A DNA stretch of 64,000 nucleotides from Corynebacterium sp. HMSC29G08 (GTDB taxonomy: Bacteria > Actinomycetota > Actinomycetes > Mycobacteriales > Mycobacteriaceae). The position numbers were made by a program, and so were the translations under genes. The stretch lies in the NCBI RefSeq assembly GCF_001806875.1, contig NZ_KV786241.1, forward strand, positions 87,318 to 151,317, in the 5' to 3' direction. How positions within the stretch are numbered: the first letter of the stretch is position 1; each line of letters begins with the position of its first letter. Shown here one piece after another: positions 56,901-64,000 of this stretch. The notes beneath the pieces are model-generated. The model was not told where the DNA came from, made no database searches, and worked only from the letters and a program-made list of their open reading frames with translations.

Positions 56901-59314
56901 TACGTGACGCTCACTTGCACAATCTGCGCAACGTGGATGTGGATATCCCACGTGGAACGCTGGTGGCGGTAACGGGCGTTTCGGGTTCTGGTAAGTCTTC
57001 GCTTGCCTTTGGCACGATTCACGGGGAGGGGCAGCGGCGCTATTTCGAGTCGGTGGCGCCGTTTGCGCGGCGTCTGATCGGGTCAGCTGTTGACCCGCAG
57101 GTGGGATCTGTTGAGGGGCTGCCGCCAACTGTGGCGCTGGAGCAATCCACCTCCGGCGGTGGGGCACGATCAACTGTGGGAACGGTCTCCGCGTTATCGA
57201 ATAGTATTCGCCTGCTGTATTCGCGCGCCGGGGATAACCCGAAGGGCCTTTATTCGGATTCCTTCTCACCCAACACACCTGAGGGCATGTGTCCGACGTG
57301 TCAGGGCACGGGTGTGGTGCATGAGCCGACTGAGGCTTCGATGGTGCCGGACCCAACGCTGTCGATTGAAGCTGGCGCAATTCAAGCCTGGCCCGGTGCC
57401 TGGGCTGGCAAGAATTTCCACGATATTCTGCAGACCTTGGGCTATGACCTAGATAGCGCGTGGCAGGACCTGCCGAAGGAAGACCGGGACTGGATTCTGT
57501 TTACTGATGAGCGCCCGGTAGTGACCGTGAAGCCGGTTCGCGGCGCGGATCAGATCCAACGAAACTACCAGGGCACCTGGCGCTCCGTGGCGTCCTACCT
57601 GACTACTACCTTGGCGGAAACCCAGTCGAATACGCTGCGTAAACGCGTGTTGTCCTACATGGAGTCACGCGTATGTGAGACTTGTGGCGGGCGGCGTCTG
57701 AACCCGGAAGCGCTCAAGGTCACCTATGCCGGTTTGCCGATTGATCAGCTTGGTGCCTTGCCGCTGGATCGCGTCTATGAGGTGTTGGATGCCCAGACGC
57801 CTCAGGAAGGTTCGGCGGAGGATCTACTTCTGAAGCAGATTCTGCCGGCGGTGCAGTCGGCGCTGGATTTAGGCCTTGCACACTTGAGTCTGGACCGGCC
57901 GGCGCGCACGTTGTCAGCCGGTGAGCTGCAGCGCATTCGACTTTCTGCGCAGCTGCGCAGTGGCCTGTTCGGGGTAGCGTATGTTCTGGATGAGCCGTCT
58001 GCCGGGTTGCACCCTGCTGAGCGTGACGCGGTGTTAGACATTTGCCGCCGCTTCATTGCTGCTGGCAATTCCGTGTTGCTTGTAGAACACGATATGAACC
58101 TGGTCGCCCAAACCGACTGGTTGGTTGACGTCGGTCCACTCGCCGGGGAGGGCGGCGGCGAGGTGGTCTACTCCGGCCCCACCAGCGAGTACACCGGCGA
58201 TACCCCTACCGCGCGTGCACTGGACTCGAGGAGCCTTTTGCTTAAGGACGCCCCACGTCCAGCCACCGGTACCCTCACCTTGTCCGGCATCCACGCTCGC
58301 TCCATTGACGGCCTGGATGTTGACTTCGGGCTTGGACAGTTCACAGCAGTGGCTGGTGTGTCCGGCTCTGGTAAGTCCACGCTGGTTTCCACTGTGCTTG
58401 CCGGTGTGCTTCGCGCTGCAACCAACACCGCAACCAACACTGTAACCAGATCCGTGCCGGAGGATGATGGGGAAGTGGTGGATGAGGGGGCATGGGGCGT
58501 CGATAAGCAAGCAGGCACTGACGCTGTTAGCCGAATCGTGCAGATCACCCAGAAGCCGATCGGGCGCACGCCGCGTTCAACTCTGGCAACCTATACCAGT
58601 CTTTTCGACGCAGTACGCAAACTCTTCGCCGACACCGACGAAGCCAAGCGACGTGGCTGGAACGTGTCGCGGTTTTCCTACAACGTCAAGCAAGGCCAAT
58701 GCCCAACGTGTGGTGGAGCGGGCAAGATCGAGGTGGAGTTGGTGTTCCTGCCGGGGTCCTACACCACCTGCCCGGATTGCGGCGGTGCGCGCTACAACGA
58801 TGCGACGCTTGAGGTGACCTGGCAGGGGATGACGATTGCCCAGGTGCTGGACCTGACCGTTGATGAGGCAGCCGGCGTTTTTGCAAAAGAGACGAAAATC
58901 CTGCGTGCTTTGGAAACACTCCAGGCAGTGGGGCTGGGTTATCTTCGCTTGGGGCAAGGTGCACCGGAGCTTTCCGGTGGTGAGGCGCAACGCATCAAGC
59001 TGGCAACGGAGCTGCAGCGTGCGAGAAACTCGCGTCGCGGCCACACGGTATACCTGCTGGATGAGCCGACCACGGGCCTGCACCCGGCCGATGTTGCGTT
59101 GCTGGTGGCAGAGCTCAACAGTCTGGTCGATGCGGGACAGACGGTCATTGTGGTCGAACATGATCTGTCAGTGATCGCGCAGGCAGACCGCGTGATTGAA
59201 ATGGGCCCGGGCGCCGGAGCTGACGGCGGTCAAGTGATTGCGAATGGCACGCCTGCTGACCTGGCTGCCTGTGACACCGCGACGGGGCGAGTGCTGTCCC
59301 AGCGGCAGGGGTAA
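56876..59314 (+). CDS. UvrA-like ABC ATPase (UvrA2 type)
   Basis: An 812-residue paralogue of the excision-repair protein UvrA. Two ABC halves: Walker [10 protein letters not shown] near 37 and GVSGSGKST near 500; signatures [15 protein letters not shown] and [15 protein letters not shown]; Walker [12 protein letters not shown] and [11 protein letters not shown]. Zinc-type modules [24 protein letters not shown] and CPDCGGAR are present. It is about 130 residues shorter than UvrA, consistent with loss of the UvrB-binding region, as in class II UvrA proteins tied to drug tolerance. The housekeeping uvrA is probably elsewhere. Confidence 0.92.
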   Translation: MTARDGIQVRDAHLHNLRNVDVDIPRGTLVAVTGVSGSGKSSLAFGTIHGEGQRRYFESVAPFARRLIGSAVDPQVGSVEGLPPTVALEQSTSGGGARSTVGTVSALSNSIRLLYSRAGDNPKGLYSDSFSPNTPEGMCPTCQGTGVVHEPTEASMVPDPTLSIEAGAIQAWPGAWAGKNFHDILQTLGYDLDSAWQDLPKEDRDWILFTDERPVVTVKPVRGADQIQRNYQGTWRSVASYLTTTLAETQSNTLRKRVLSYMESRVCETCGGRRLNPEALKVTYAGLPIDQLGALPLDRVYEVLDAQTPQEGSAEDLLLKQILPAVQSALDLGLAHLSLDRPARTLSAGELQRIRLSAQLRSGLFGVAYVLDEPSAGLHPAERDAVLDICRRFIAAGNSVLLVEHDMNLVAQTDWLVDVGPLAGEGGGEVVYSGPTSEYTGDTPTARALDSRSLLLKDAPRPATGTLTLSGIHARSIDGLDVDFGLGQFTAVAGVSGSGKSTLVSTVLAGVLRAATNTATNTVTRSVPEDDGEVVDEGAWGVDKQAGTDAVSRIVQITQKPIGRTPRSTLATYTSLFDAVRKLFADTDEAKRRGWNVSRFSYNVKQGQCPTCGGAGKIEVELVFLPGSYTTCPDCGGARYNDATLEVTWQGMTIAQVLDLTVDEAAGVFAKETKILRALETLQAVGLGYLRLGQGAPELSGGEAQRIKLATELQRARNSRRGHTVYLLDEPTTGLHPADVALLVAELNSLVDAGQTVIVVEHDLSVIAQADRVIEMGPGAGADGGQVIANGTPADLAACDTATGRVLSQRQG

Positions 59315-59406
59315 GCGCGTAAAAAATTAGAGAAAACGCGTGAAATGTTGAGTAGATCACTGTACGGTGCGAGTTGTTATTGTCCCGTCAATCAAAGGAA
59401 ATTCGA

Positions 59407-60402
59407 ATGCGTACTCGCACTCTTGCCGCCACGTTCCTGGCCGCATCCCTCATTCTGACTGGCTGCTCCGATACCGGCAGCAGCACTGGCGATTCCGCAG
59501 ACTCGAACGCAGCGGGCGAAGCCAACGTTGATTTTGTCACCATCGCAACCGGTGGCACATCCGGCCCATACTACCAGATCGGTGCGACCATGTCGCAGAT
59601 TCTGAACCGCGAGCTGGGTGCTGACTCGTCCGTGCAGGCCACCGGCGCTTCGGTTGAGAACGTGCAGCTGCTTTTGGACGGCAACGCTGAGGTCGCCTTC
59701 GCCATGGGTGACGCAACCCGCCAGGCAATCGAGGGCACCGGCCCGTTCGAGGGCAAAGGTGGTGCGTCTGAACTGAAGGCTATTACCGCTTTGTACCCGA
59801 ACTACGTGCAGATTGTGACCACGGCGGGCTCCGGCATCCAGTCCGTGGAAGATCTGAAGGGCAAGCGTGTTGGCGTGGGTGACAAGAACTCCGGTGTGGA
59901 GCTCAATGCGCAGATGATCCTTGAGGCCTATGGCATGAGCTACGAGGACATCAGCGAGGACTTCCTGTCCTATGCAGACTCCATCGACCAGATGAAAAAC
60001 GGCCAGATTGACGCAGCGTTTGTTACCTCCGGTCTGCCGAACTCCTCCGTGATGGACCTGGCAACCACCGCTGACGTGGTTGTTGTCCCGATCGAGGGGG
60101 CAGGCTTTGAGGCGCTGCAGGCAAAGTACCCGTTCTTTGACAATGAGCCGATTCCTGGCGGCACCTACGACCAGGAAGAGGACGTTTTGACCGCGACGAT
60201 CACCAACCAGCTGCTGGTGTCGCCGCACCTGTCTGATGATGAGGTGTATGCGATCACCAAGGCACTGTTTGAAAACCTTGAGGAGATCCAGGGGGCGCAC
60301 AACGCTGCGAAGAAGATCACCCTTGATTCTGTTGAGGAGGGTCTGGCAACTGAGTTGCACCCGGGTGCTCGCCGTTACTACGAGGAGGTCGGCGCGCTCT
60401 AA
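59407..60402 (+). CDS. TAXI-type TRAP transporter substrate-binding lipoprotein
   Basis: A 331-residue extracytoplasmic binding protein of the TAXI (TRAP-associated extracytoplasmic immunogenic) family. Lipobox LTGC with Cys20 anchors it. The mature part starts VTIATGGTSGPYYQIGATMS, noted by TGGTSGPYY, and continues with the periplasmic binding fold (VGVGDKNSGVE, DAAFVTSGLPN). Likely ligands are dicarboxylates or amino acids such as glutamate. AAAGGAAA lies before the ATG. First gene of a three-gene importer operon. Confidence 0.93.
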   Translation: MRTRTLAATFLAASLILTGCSDTGSSTGDSADSNAAGEANVDFVTIATGGTSGPYYQIGATMSQILNRELGADSSVQATGASVENVQLLLDGNAEVAFAMGDATRQAIEGTGPFEGKGGASELKAITALYPNYVQIVTTAGSGIQSVEDLKGKRVGVGDKNSGVELNAQMILEAYGMSYEDISEDFLSYADSIDQMKNGQIDAAFVTSGLPNSSVMDLATTADVVVVPIEGAGFEALQAKYPFFDNEPIPGGTYDQEEDVLTATITNQLLVSPHLSDDEVYAITKALFENLEEIQGAHNAAKKITLDSVEEGLATELHPGARRYYEEVGAL

Positions 60403-60418
60403 GTAGTGTGCCCTGCTT

Positions 60419-60904
60419 GTGGCCAAATTTCGGCGTAGCGTTTTTGCCGCAGTTACCGCACTAGTTGTGGTGATTGCGGCGCTCGCTTTCCTTGGGGCGC
60501 CACTGCGTGAGCCCCATTTTGTTATCTCTGACCAAAAGAGTGGGGCAACGTATTTCGACGCTCCCGTTGCTGATGTTTCTTCAATGGAACTGGCGTGGAT
60601 CCACTCCATTGAGAAAACGCCGTGGCGGGAGCGCTACGAGATTGGCCGCGATGGTCTGCAGCTGACGGATGTTTATTTGAAGTCTTACGGCGCAGGCGCC
60701 CCGACGGATATCGGTGGAACCACCACTGTTAAAAACGGCGAGGTTCACATTGCTGATCTTCACCACCACTACAAGGAAGTGACCTGGGTGCACTCCCGGG
60801 CGACGCAGCATACTTTGACCGTGTCGTACACAGATGCAAAAGCTCCGTTTGTTCTTAGAGACGATCTTCCAGAGCGAATATTTCTCAAGGCAACGGTTGA
60901 GTGA
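60419..60904 (+). CDS. DUF1850 protein of the TRAP operon
   Basis: A 161-residue protein with one N-terminal hydrophobic anchor (about 8-26) and an outside beta-rich domain of DUF1850 (MELAWIHSIEKTPWRERYEI core near 60). Genes of this family are nearly always found between the TAXI binding protein and the fused permease; the role is unknown but surely in this transporter. The GTG start follows the previous stop by 16 bases. Confidence 0.88.
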   Translation: MAKFRRSVFAAVTALVVVIAALAFLGAPLREPHFVISDQKSGATYFDAPVADVSSMELAWIHSIEKTPWRERYEIGRDGLQLTDVYLKSYGAGAPTDIGGTTTVKNGEVHIADLHHHYKEVTWVHSRATQHTLTVSYTDAKAPFVLRDDLPERIFLKATVE

Positions 60905-60933
60905 CGCTAACAAATCAATGAAAAGGCAATTCC

Positions 60934-62940
60934 ATGTCAACGAAGATCACTAATCCCAACGATGGGACGAACAATGACAGTTCCGGCACTGCGGACACTG
61001 TTGATGTGAAGCCGGATACTCAGGCGATTCTTGAAGAGTTTGACCGCGAGTCACGCCAGCGCAGCTTCACGTCCCGCCCGCTAGCTATCGGCCTGACCAT
61101 CTTTGCGGTGATTGTGTCGCTGTACCACATGTACACGGCATACTTTGGCACCCCTCCGGTGCTGATCCACCGCTCGGTGCACGTTGCCATGATCTTGGCG
61201 CTGGCGTTTGCCATGTACCCGCCGGTGAAGAAGGCGTCTCGGACCAAAATTCCAATTTATGACGTGATTTTGATCCTGCTTTCTATCGCCACCGCGGTCT
61301 ACGTGTACGTGAACTACGACGACATTGTGCGTCGTGCGGGTGTTGCCACCACTTGGGACGTCATCATGGCGGCGGTGCTCGTGCTACTTGTGCTTGAAGC
61401 AGCGCGGCGTATCTCTGGTTGGGCGTTGCCGGTACTTGGCGTGCTGTTCGTGCTGTATGCAGTGTTCGGTCGCGAGATCCCCGGTATGTTCCGCCACCGC
61501 GGGTACAGCTGGGATTCCACGTTCAACTTCCTCTACCTGACCACCGAGGGAATCTACGGCACCGCAATCGGCGTGGCTGCGTCCTACATTTTCCTGTTTG
61601 TCCTGTTCGGTGCGGTGCTGCAGAAGTCTGGCATGGGCCAGTTCTTCAACGACATTGCGCTCGCTTTGGCTGGTCAGTCTCGTGGTGGCCCGGCAAAGGT
61701 GGCGGTTGTTGCCTCCGGTTTCCTTGGCTCCATCAACGGTGCTGCTGTAGCAAACGTTGTCACCACCGGTGCATTCACCATTCCGTTGATGAAGCGTGTT
61801 GGCTACAAGCCGGTGTTCGCCGGTGCGGTTGAGGCTTCCGCATCCGTAGGTGGCCAGATTCTGCCGCCGATTATGGGTGCTGCGGCCTTCATCATGGCAG
61901 AGACCCTTGGCATGCCTTACCGCGACATTGCTATCGCGGCACTGATTCCGGCGCTGTTGTATTACCTCGGCGTAATTGCTCAGGTTCACCTGCGCGCCAC
62001 CCGCGATGGTCTGAAGGGCATTTCCCGTGAGAACCTGCCGGCAGTTGCTGAGGTGCTGAAGGAGCGCGGTCACCTGATGATCCCGCTGCTGTTTTTGATC
62101 TACATGCTGTTTTTCACCGGCCGCACCATCCTGCTGTCCGCGCTGCTGACCATCTTGGTCACGGCCGTGGTTGCGCAGCTGCGCAAGACCACCCGCATGA
62201 GCATTCAGGACATGATTGACGCGCTTGCAGATGGCGCGAAGACCTCCGTGTCTGTCTCCATCGCCTGTGCGGCTGTCGGCGTGATCGTGGGTGTGGTGAC
62301 GCTCACCGGCTTCGGGGTGAAGCTGGCAAACGCCATTGTGACCATTGGCGCAGGCAACCTACTATTCTCTCTGATCCTGACCATGATCGCCTGCATCATC
62401 CTCGGCATGGGCCTACCGTCCATTCCGACCTACATCATCACCGCTACCATGGCGGCACCAGCGCTGGGGCAGCTGGGGGTAGAGCCGCTGGTTGCGCACC
62501 TGTTCGTGTTTTACTTCGGCCTGTTCGCAAACATCACCCCGCCGGTGGCGCTTGCATCCTTTGCCGCCGCAGGCCTGTCCGGCGCGGATCCGGTCAAGAC
62601 TGGTTTCCAGTCCATGCGGCTGTCACTTGCCGGCTACATCATTCCGTTCATCTTCGTGTTCAACCCGGCGATGCTGCTGCAAGATGTCAACGCTGGCCAG
62701 GCAATCCTCGTTGCCATCACCGGAACCGTTGGCGTGCTTCTGCTCTCGGTTTCCGTTGAGGGCCACTTCATGGTCAACGCCAACCCGATTGTGCGTGTTT
62801 TGTTCGCCGCGGCGGCACTGACGATGATGGCGCCAGACCTGATGACCGACGCCATCGGCCTTGGCATCGCAATCGTTGCCATTGCCATTCAGTGTGTCGC
62901 TGCGAAGAAGCAGGATATGCTTTCCATCAGCAATATTTAG
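60934..62940 (+). CDS. TRAP transporter fused permease (DctQM type)
   Basis: A 668-residue membrane protein fusing the small (DctQ-like, first four helices to about residue 170) and large (DctM-like, 12 helices) permease parts. The family segments GAVLQKSGMGQFFNDIALALAG, noted by SGMGQFF, SVGGQILPPIMGAAAFIM and LGMGLPSIPTYI are present. It works by an ion gradient with the TAXI protein. AAAAGGC lies before the ATG. The stop overlaps the convergent remnant gene. Confidence 0.95.
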   Translation: MSTKITNPNDGTNNDSSGTADTVDVKPDTQAILEEFDRESRQRSFTSRPLAIGLTIFAVIVSLYHMYTAYFGTPPVLIHRSVHVAMILALAFAMYPPVKKASRTKIPIYDVILILLSIATAVYVYVNYDDIVRRAGVATTWDVIMAAVLVLLVLEAARRISGWALPVLGVLFVLYAVFGREIPGMFRHRGYSWDSTFNFLYLTTEGIYGTAIGVAASYIFLFVLFGAVLQKSGMGQFFNDIALALAGQSRGGPAKVAVVASGFLGSINGAAVANVVTTGAFTIPLMKRVGYKPVFAGAVEASASVGGQILPPIMGAAAFIMAETLGMPYRDIAIAALIPALLYYLGVIAQVHLRATRDGLKGISRENLPAVAEVLKERGHLMIPLLFLIYMLFFTGRTILLSALLTILVTAVVAQLRKTTRMSIQDMIDALADGAKTSVSVSIACAAVGVIVGVVTLTGFGVKLANAIVTIGAGNLLFSLILTMIACIILGMGLPSIPTYIITATMAAPALGQLGVEPLVAHLFVFYFGLFANITPPVALASFAAAGLSGADPVKTGFQSMRLSLAGYIIPFIFVFNPAMLLQDVNAGQAILVAITGTVGVLLLSVSVEGHFMVNANPIVRVLFAAAALTMMAPDLMTDAIGLGIAIVAIAIQCVAAKKQDMLSISNI

Positions 62941-63257
62941 CGGAACTGATTCCACCACCACGCCCGCCACTCGGCCACATCCGGGTGTGCCGGTGGGGTG
63001 GTGGTTTTTGTTTCGGTGCGTAGTTGGTCAACCAGGCTGATTCCATGCAGCGAATTACAAAACCACAGGGGGTTCGCTGCCGCGTGCTCCAGCGTCAACG
63101 GCCGACTGATCACTTGCCTCCCAAGCTGCTTTGCACGGGTAGTGATCTGATGCAGAGTCACGCTGGGAAGTTTGGTTCCCTCCGGCACCACCAGAGCATC
63201 CCCATCGAAGGAAAGCAATGCGCCATCGGCGACAACAAGTCTAGTGCTGCTGTGCGC
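62937..63257 (-). pseudogene. C-terminal remnant of a class-IV PLP lyase/aminotransferase (PabC-like)
   Basis: About 106 residues match the second half of an aminodeoxychorismate lyase or branched-chain aminotransferase-like enzyme: HSSTRLVVADGALLSFDGDALVVPEG, noted by its LVVADG core, then LPSVTLHQI and the C-terminal FCNSLHGISLVD. A TAG at 63258-63260 closes the frame upstream, and the N-terminal domain with the PLP lysine is absent; the frames upstream hold only short repeats. An internal ATG-less start at 63218 would give 93 residues. The gene is therefore a 5' truncated remnant. Its 3' end carries a terminator hairpin. Confidence 0.7.
62952..63009. terminator. terminator of the TRAP operon
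   Basis: CCACCACCACGCC (62952-62964) and GGTGGGGTGGTGG (62992-63004) pair at 11 of 13 positions, followed by TTTTT. It is embedded in the 3' end of the remnant gene. Confidence 0.7.
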
Positions 63258-63310
63258 CTAGCCGACTTCCTGCGAATCACCACATTAACACCTGCAGCAC
63301 CTGGAAAGTT

Positions 63311-63409
63311 AACACCGTCAACACCGTCAACGCAGCCGACGCCGCATGAAAGGCGGGTTGAAGCTACCGTGGCGTTACGTACACCTTTAGCTGCATCTTT
63401 TAGCTGCAT
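63311..63409. repeat. short tandem repeats in the degenerate region
   Basis: AACACCGTC twice in tandem (63311-63328) and TTTAGCTGCAT twice with a 13-base period (63386-63396, 63399-63409). This stretch, 63260-63429, has no gene; it separates the remnant from the last gene and looks decayed. Confidence 0.5.
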
Positions 63410-63429
63410 GGCAAGAATCGACGGGCGAG

Positions 63430-63996
63430 TTAGGTTTGCAGGGTTTCCGGGTACTGCCGTCCGTCGCGTTCGTTTACTTGGGGCATGGGAAGTAGTTGCT
63501 CCAGCAGGTACTTGAGGTCTTCCGGAGTTGCGTTTTGGTAATAGGGCAGCACGATTCGCAAACCCCGCAAGGGAAGGCCTTCGCCGCGTATCCGTAGTGC
63601 GAATGTCGGAACGGGCCGCAGGTTGGTTGCCACCATTGTTGCCTCACTGACAGGGGAGACGACTTTTACCGAGGGCTTGAACGGGAAGATTCTTCGACAA
63701 ATCTCCACACTATTTTCCCTGACGGTGATCCTTTTGCGTACCAGTGCGGCCTGCAGCAGAAGGAAAGTGGACATACAGATTGACCCCACCCCGACGACGA
63801 AGGTGACGAACGGATCACGGGAGGAAGAGGAGGTGAGATGGAGAATAGCAACACCTCCCGCACCAACACCCCAGGATCCTGCAATGGCCACGAGTACCAA
63901 TCGATTGGCTGGCCCATCGGTCCACGAAACCGAATCTGCTGTTTGTTCAAGCCTGGTTTGGAACCGCCGAGTGATACACAACGGCCCACGAGCCAC
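63430..63996 (-). CDS. membrane protein with two helices, start at window edge
   Basis: At least 188 residues. Two hydrophobic segments (about 32-54 and 64-86) are followed by a soluble C-terminal part of 100 residues that looks like a PH-type domain (RKRITVRENSVEICRR). I know no family. A GTG at 63996 could be the start, but the frame is still open at the window end, so the gene may begin further on. The plus-strand side holds nothing convincing. Confidence 0.55.
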   Translation of the reverse strand: MARGPLCITRRFQTRLEQTADSVSWTDGPANRLVLVAIAGSWGVGAGGVAILHLTSSSSRDPFVTFVVGVGSICMSTFLLLQAALVRKRITVRENSVEICRRIFPFKPSVKVVSPVSEATMVATNLRPVPTFALRIRGEGLPLRGLRIVLPYYQNATPEDLKYLLEQLLPMPQVNERDGRQYPETLQT

Positions 63997-64000
63997 CTGG

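Noticed and set aside
63158..63409. An 83-codon minus-strand frame
   Set aside because: It is out of frame with the PabC-like remnant and holds translated tandem repeats (VDGVDGV).

Overview
The window is about 60% G+C and comes from the chromosome of an actinobacterium, almost certainly a Corynebacterium. The evidence is the cell-division block ftsZ-pgeF-yggS-sepF-yggT-wag31, followed by a eukaryote-like ileS behind a T-box, the order lspA-rluD-dnaE, the cluster hisDCB-(MFS)-hisHA-impA-hisFI-TIGR02234-trpC-lgt-pyk, and the treZ/treY/glgX trehalose-glycogen genes. I saw no rRNA, tRNA, CRISPR array, integrase or insertion sequence. I cannot name the species.

Layout. 1-3114: accessory-looking block just upstream of ftsZ. 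It has a gene-free 475-base end full of palindromes and inverted repeats, then three minus-strand genes: a Gly/Ala-rich protein, a helical protein and a DUF3558-type lipoprotein. In relatives ftsQ normally sits here. 3115-7645: ftsZ division block. 7646-11059: T-box leader and ileS. 11116-18557: DUF222/HNH protein, dinB, asparaginase, two lipoproteins, a broken trypsin-like gene and an ABC-F protein. 18612-29176: lspA-rluD, a MacAB-like efflux operon, dnaE and a MetE-like protein. 29242-30109: two small secreted proteins. 30249-42872: ilvA, treZ, YigZ/IMPACT, a small membrane protein, an S4 protein, a small alarmone synthetase, treY, an exonuclease/BRCT protein, glgX and a TetR regulator. 43026-45236: lipoprotein, membrane protein and YbjN-like protein. 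45287-59314: histidine operon, vestigial trpC-like gene, lgt, pyk and a UvrA paralogue. 59407-62940: TAXI-TRAP transporter operon. 62937-64000: remnant of a class-IV PLP enzyme and a membrane protein at the edge.

How genes work together. FtsZ, SepF and Wag31 organise division and polar growth. TreY and TreZ release trehalose from maltodextrins, and GlgX trims glycogen. The his genes form a nearly complete pathway. LspA and Lgt process the several lipoproteins encoded here. The TAXI binding protein, DUF1850 protein and fused permease form one importer.

Most striking observations: (i) about 18 genes start 7-8 bases after a TANNNT hexamer, which predicts leaderless mRNAs and helped choose starts; (ii) a five-copy palindrome family TTCCGC-N3-GCGGAA lies only between genes; (iii) a TrpC-like protein has lost key catalytic residues; (iv) a perfect 12-bp hairpin covers the start codon of the UvrA paralogue; (v) there is a tandem pair of secreted proteins of unknown function; (vi) secretion-like genes sit beside ftsZ.
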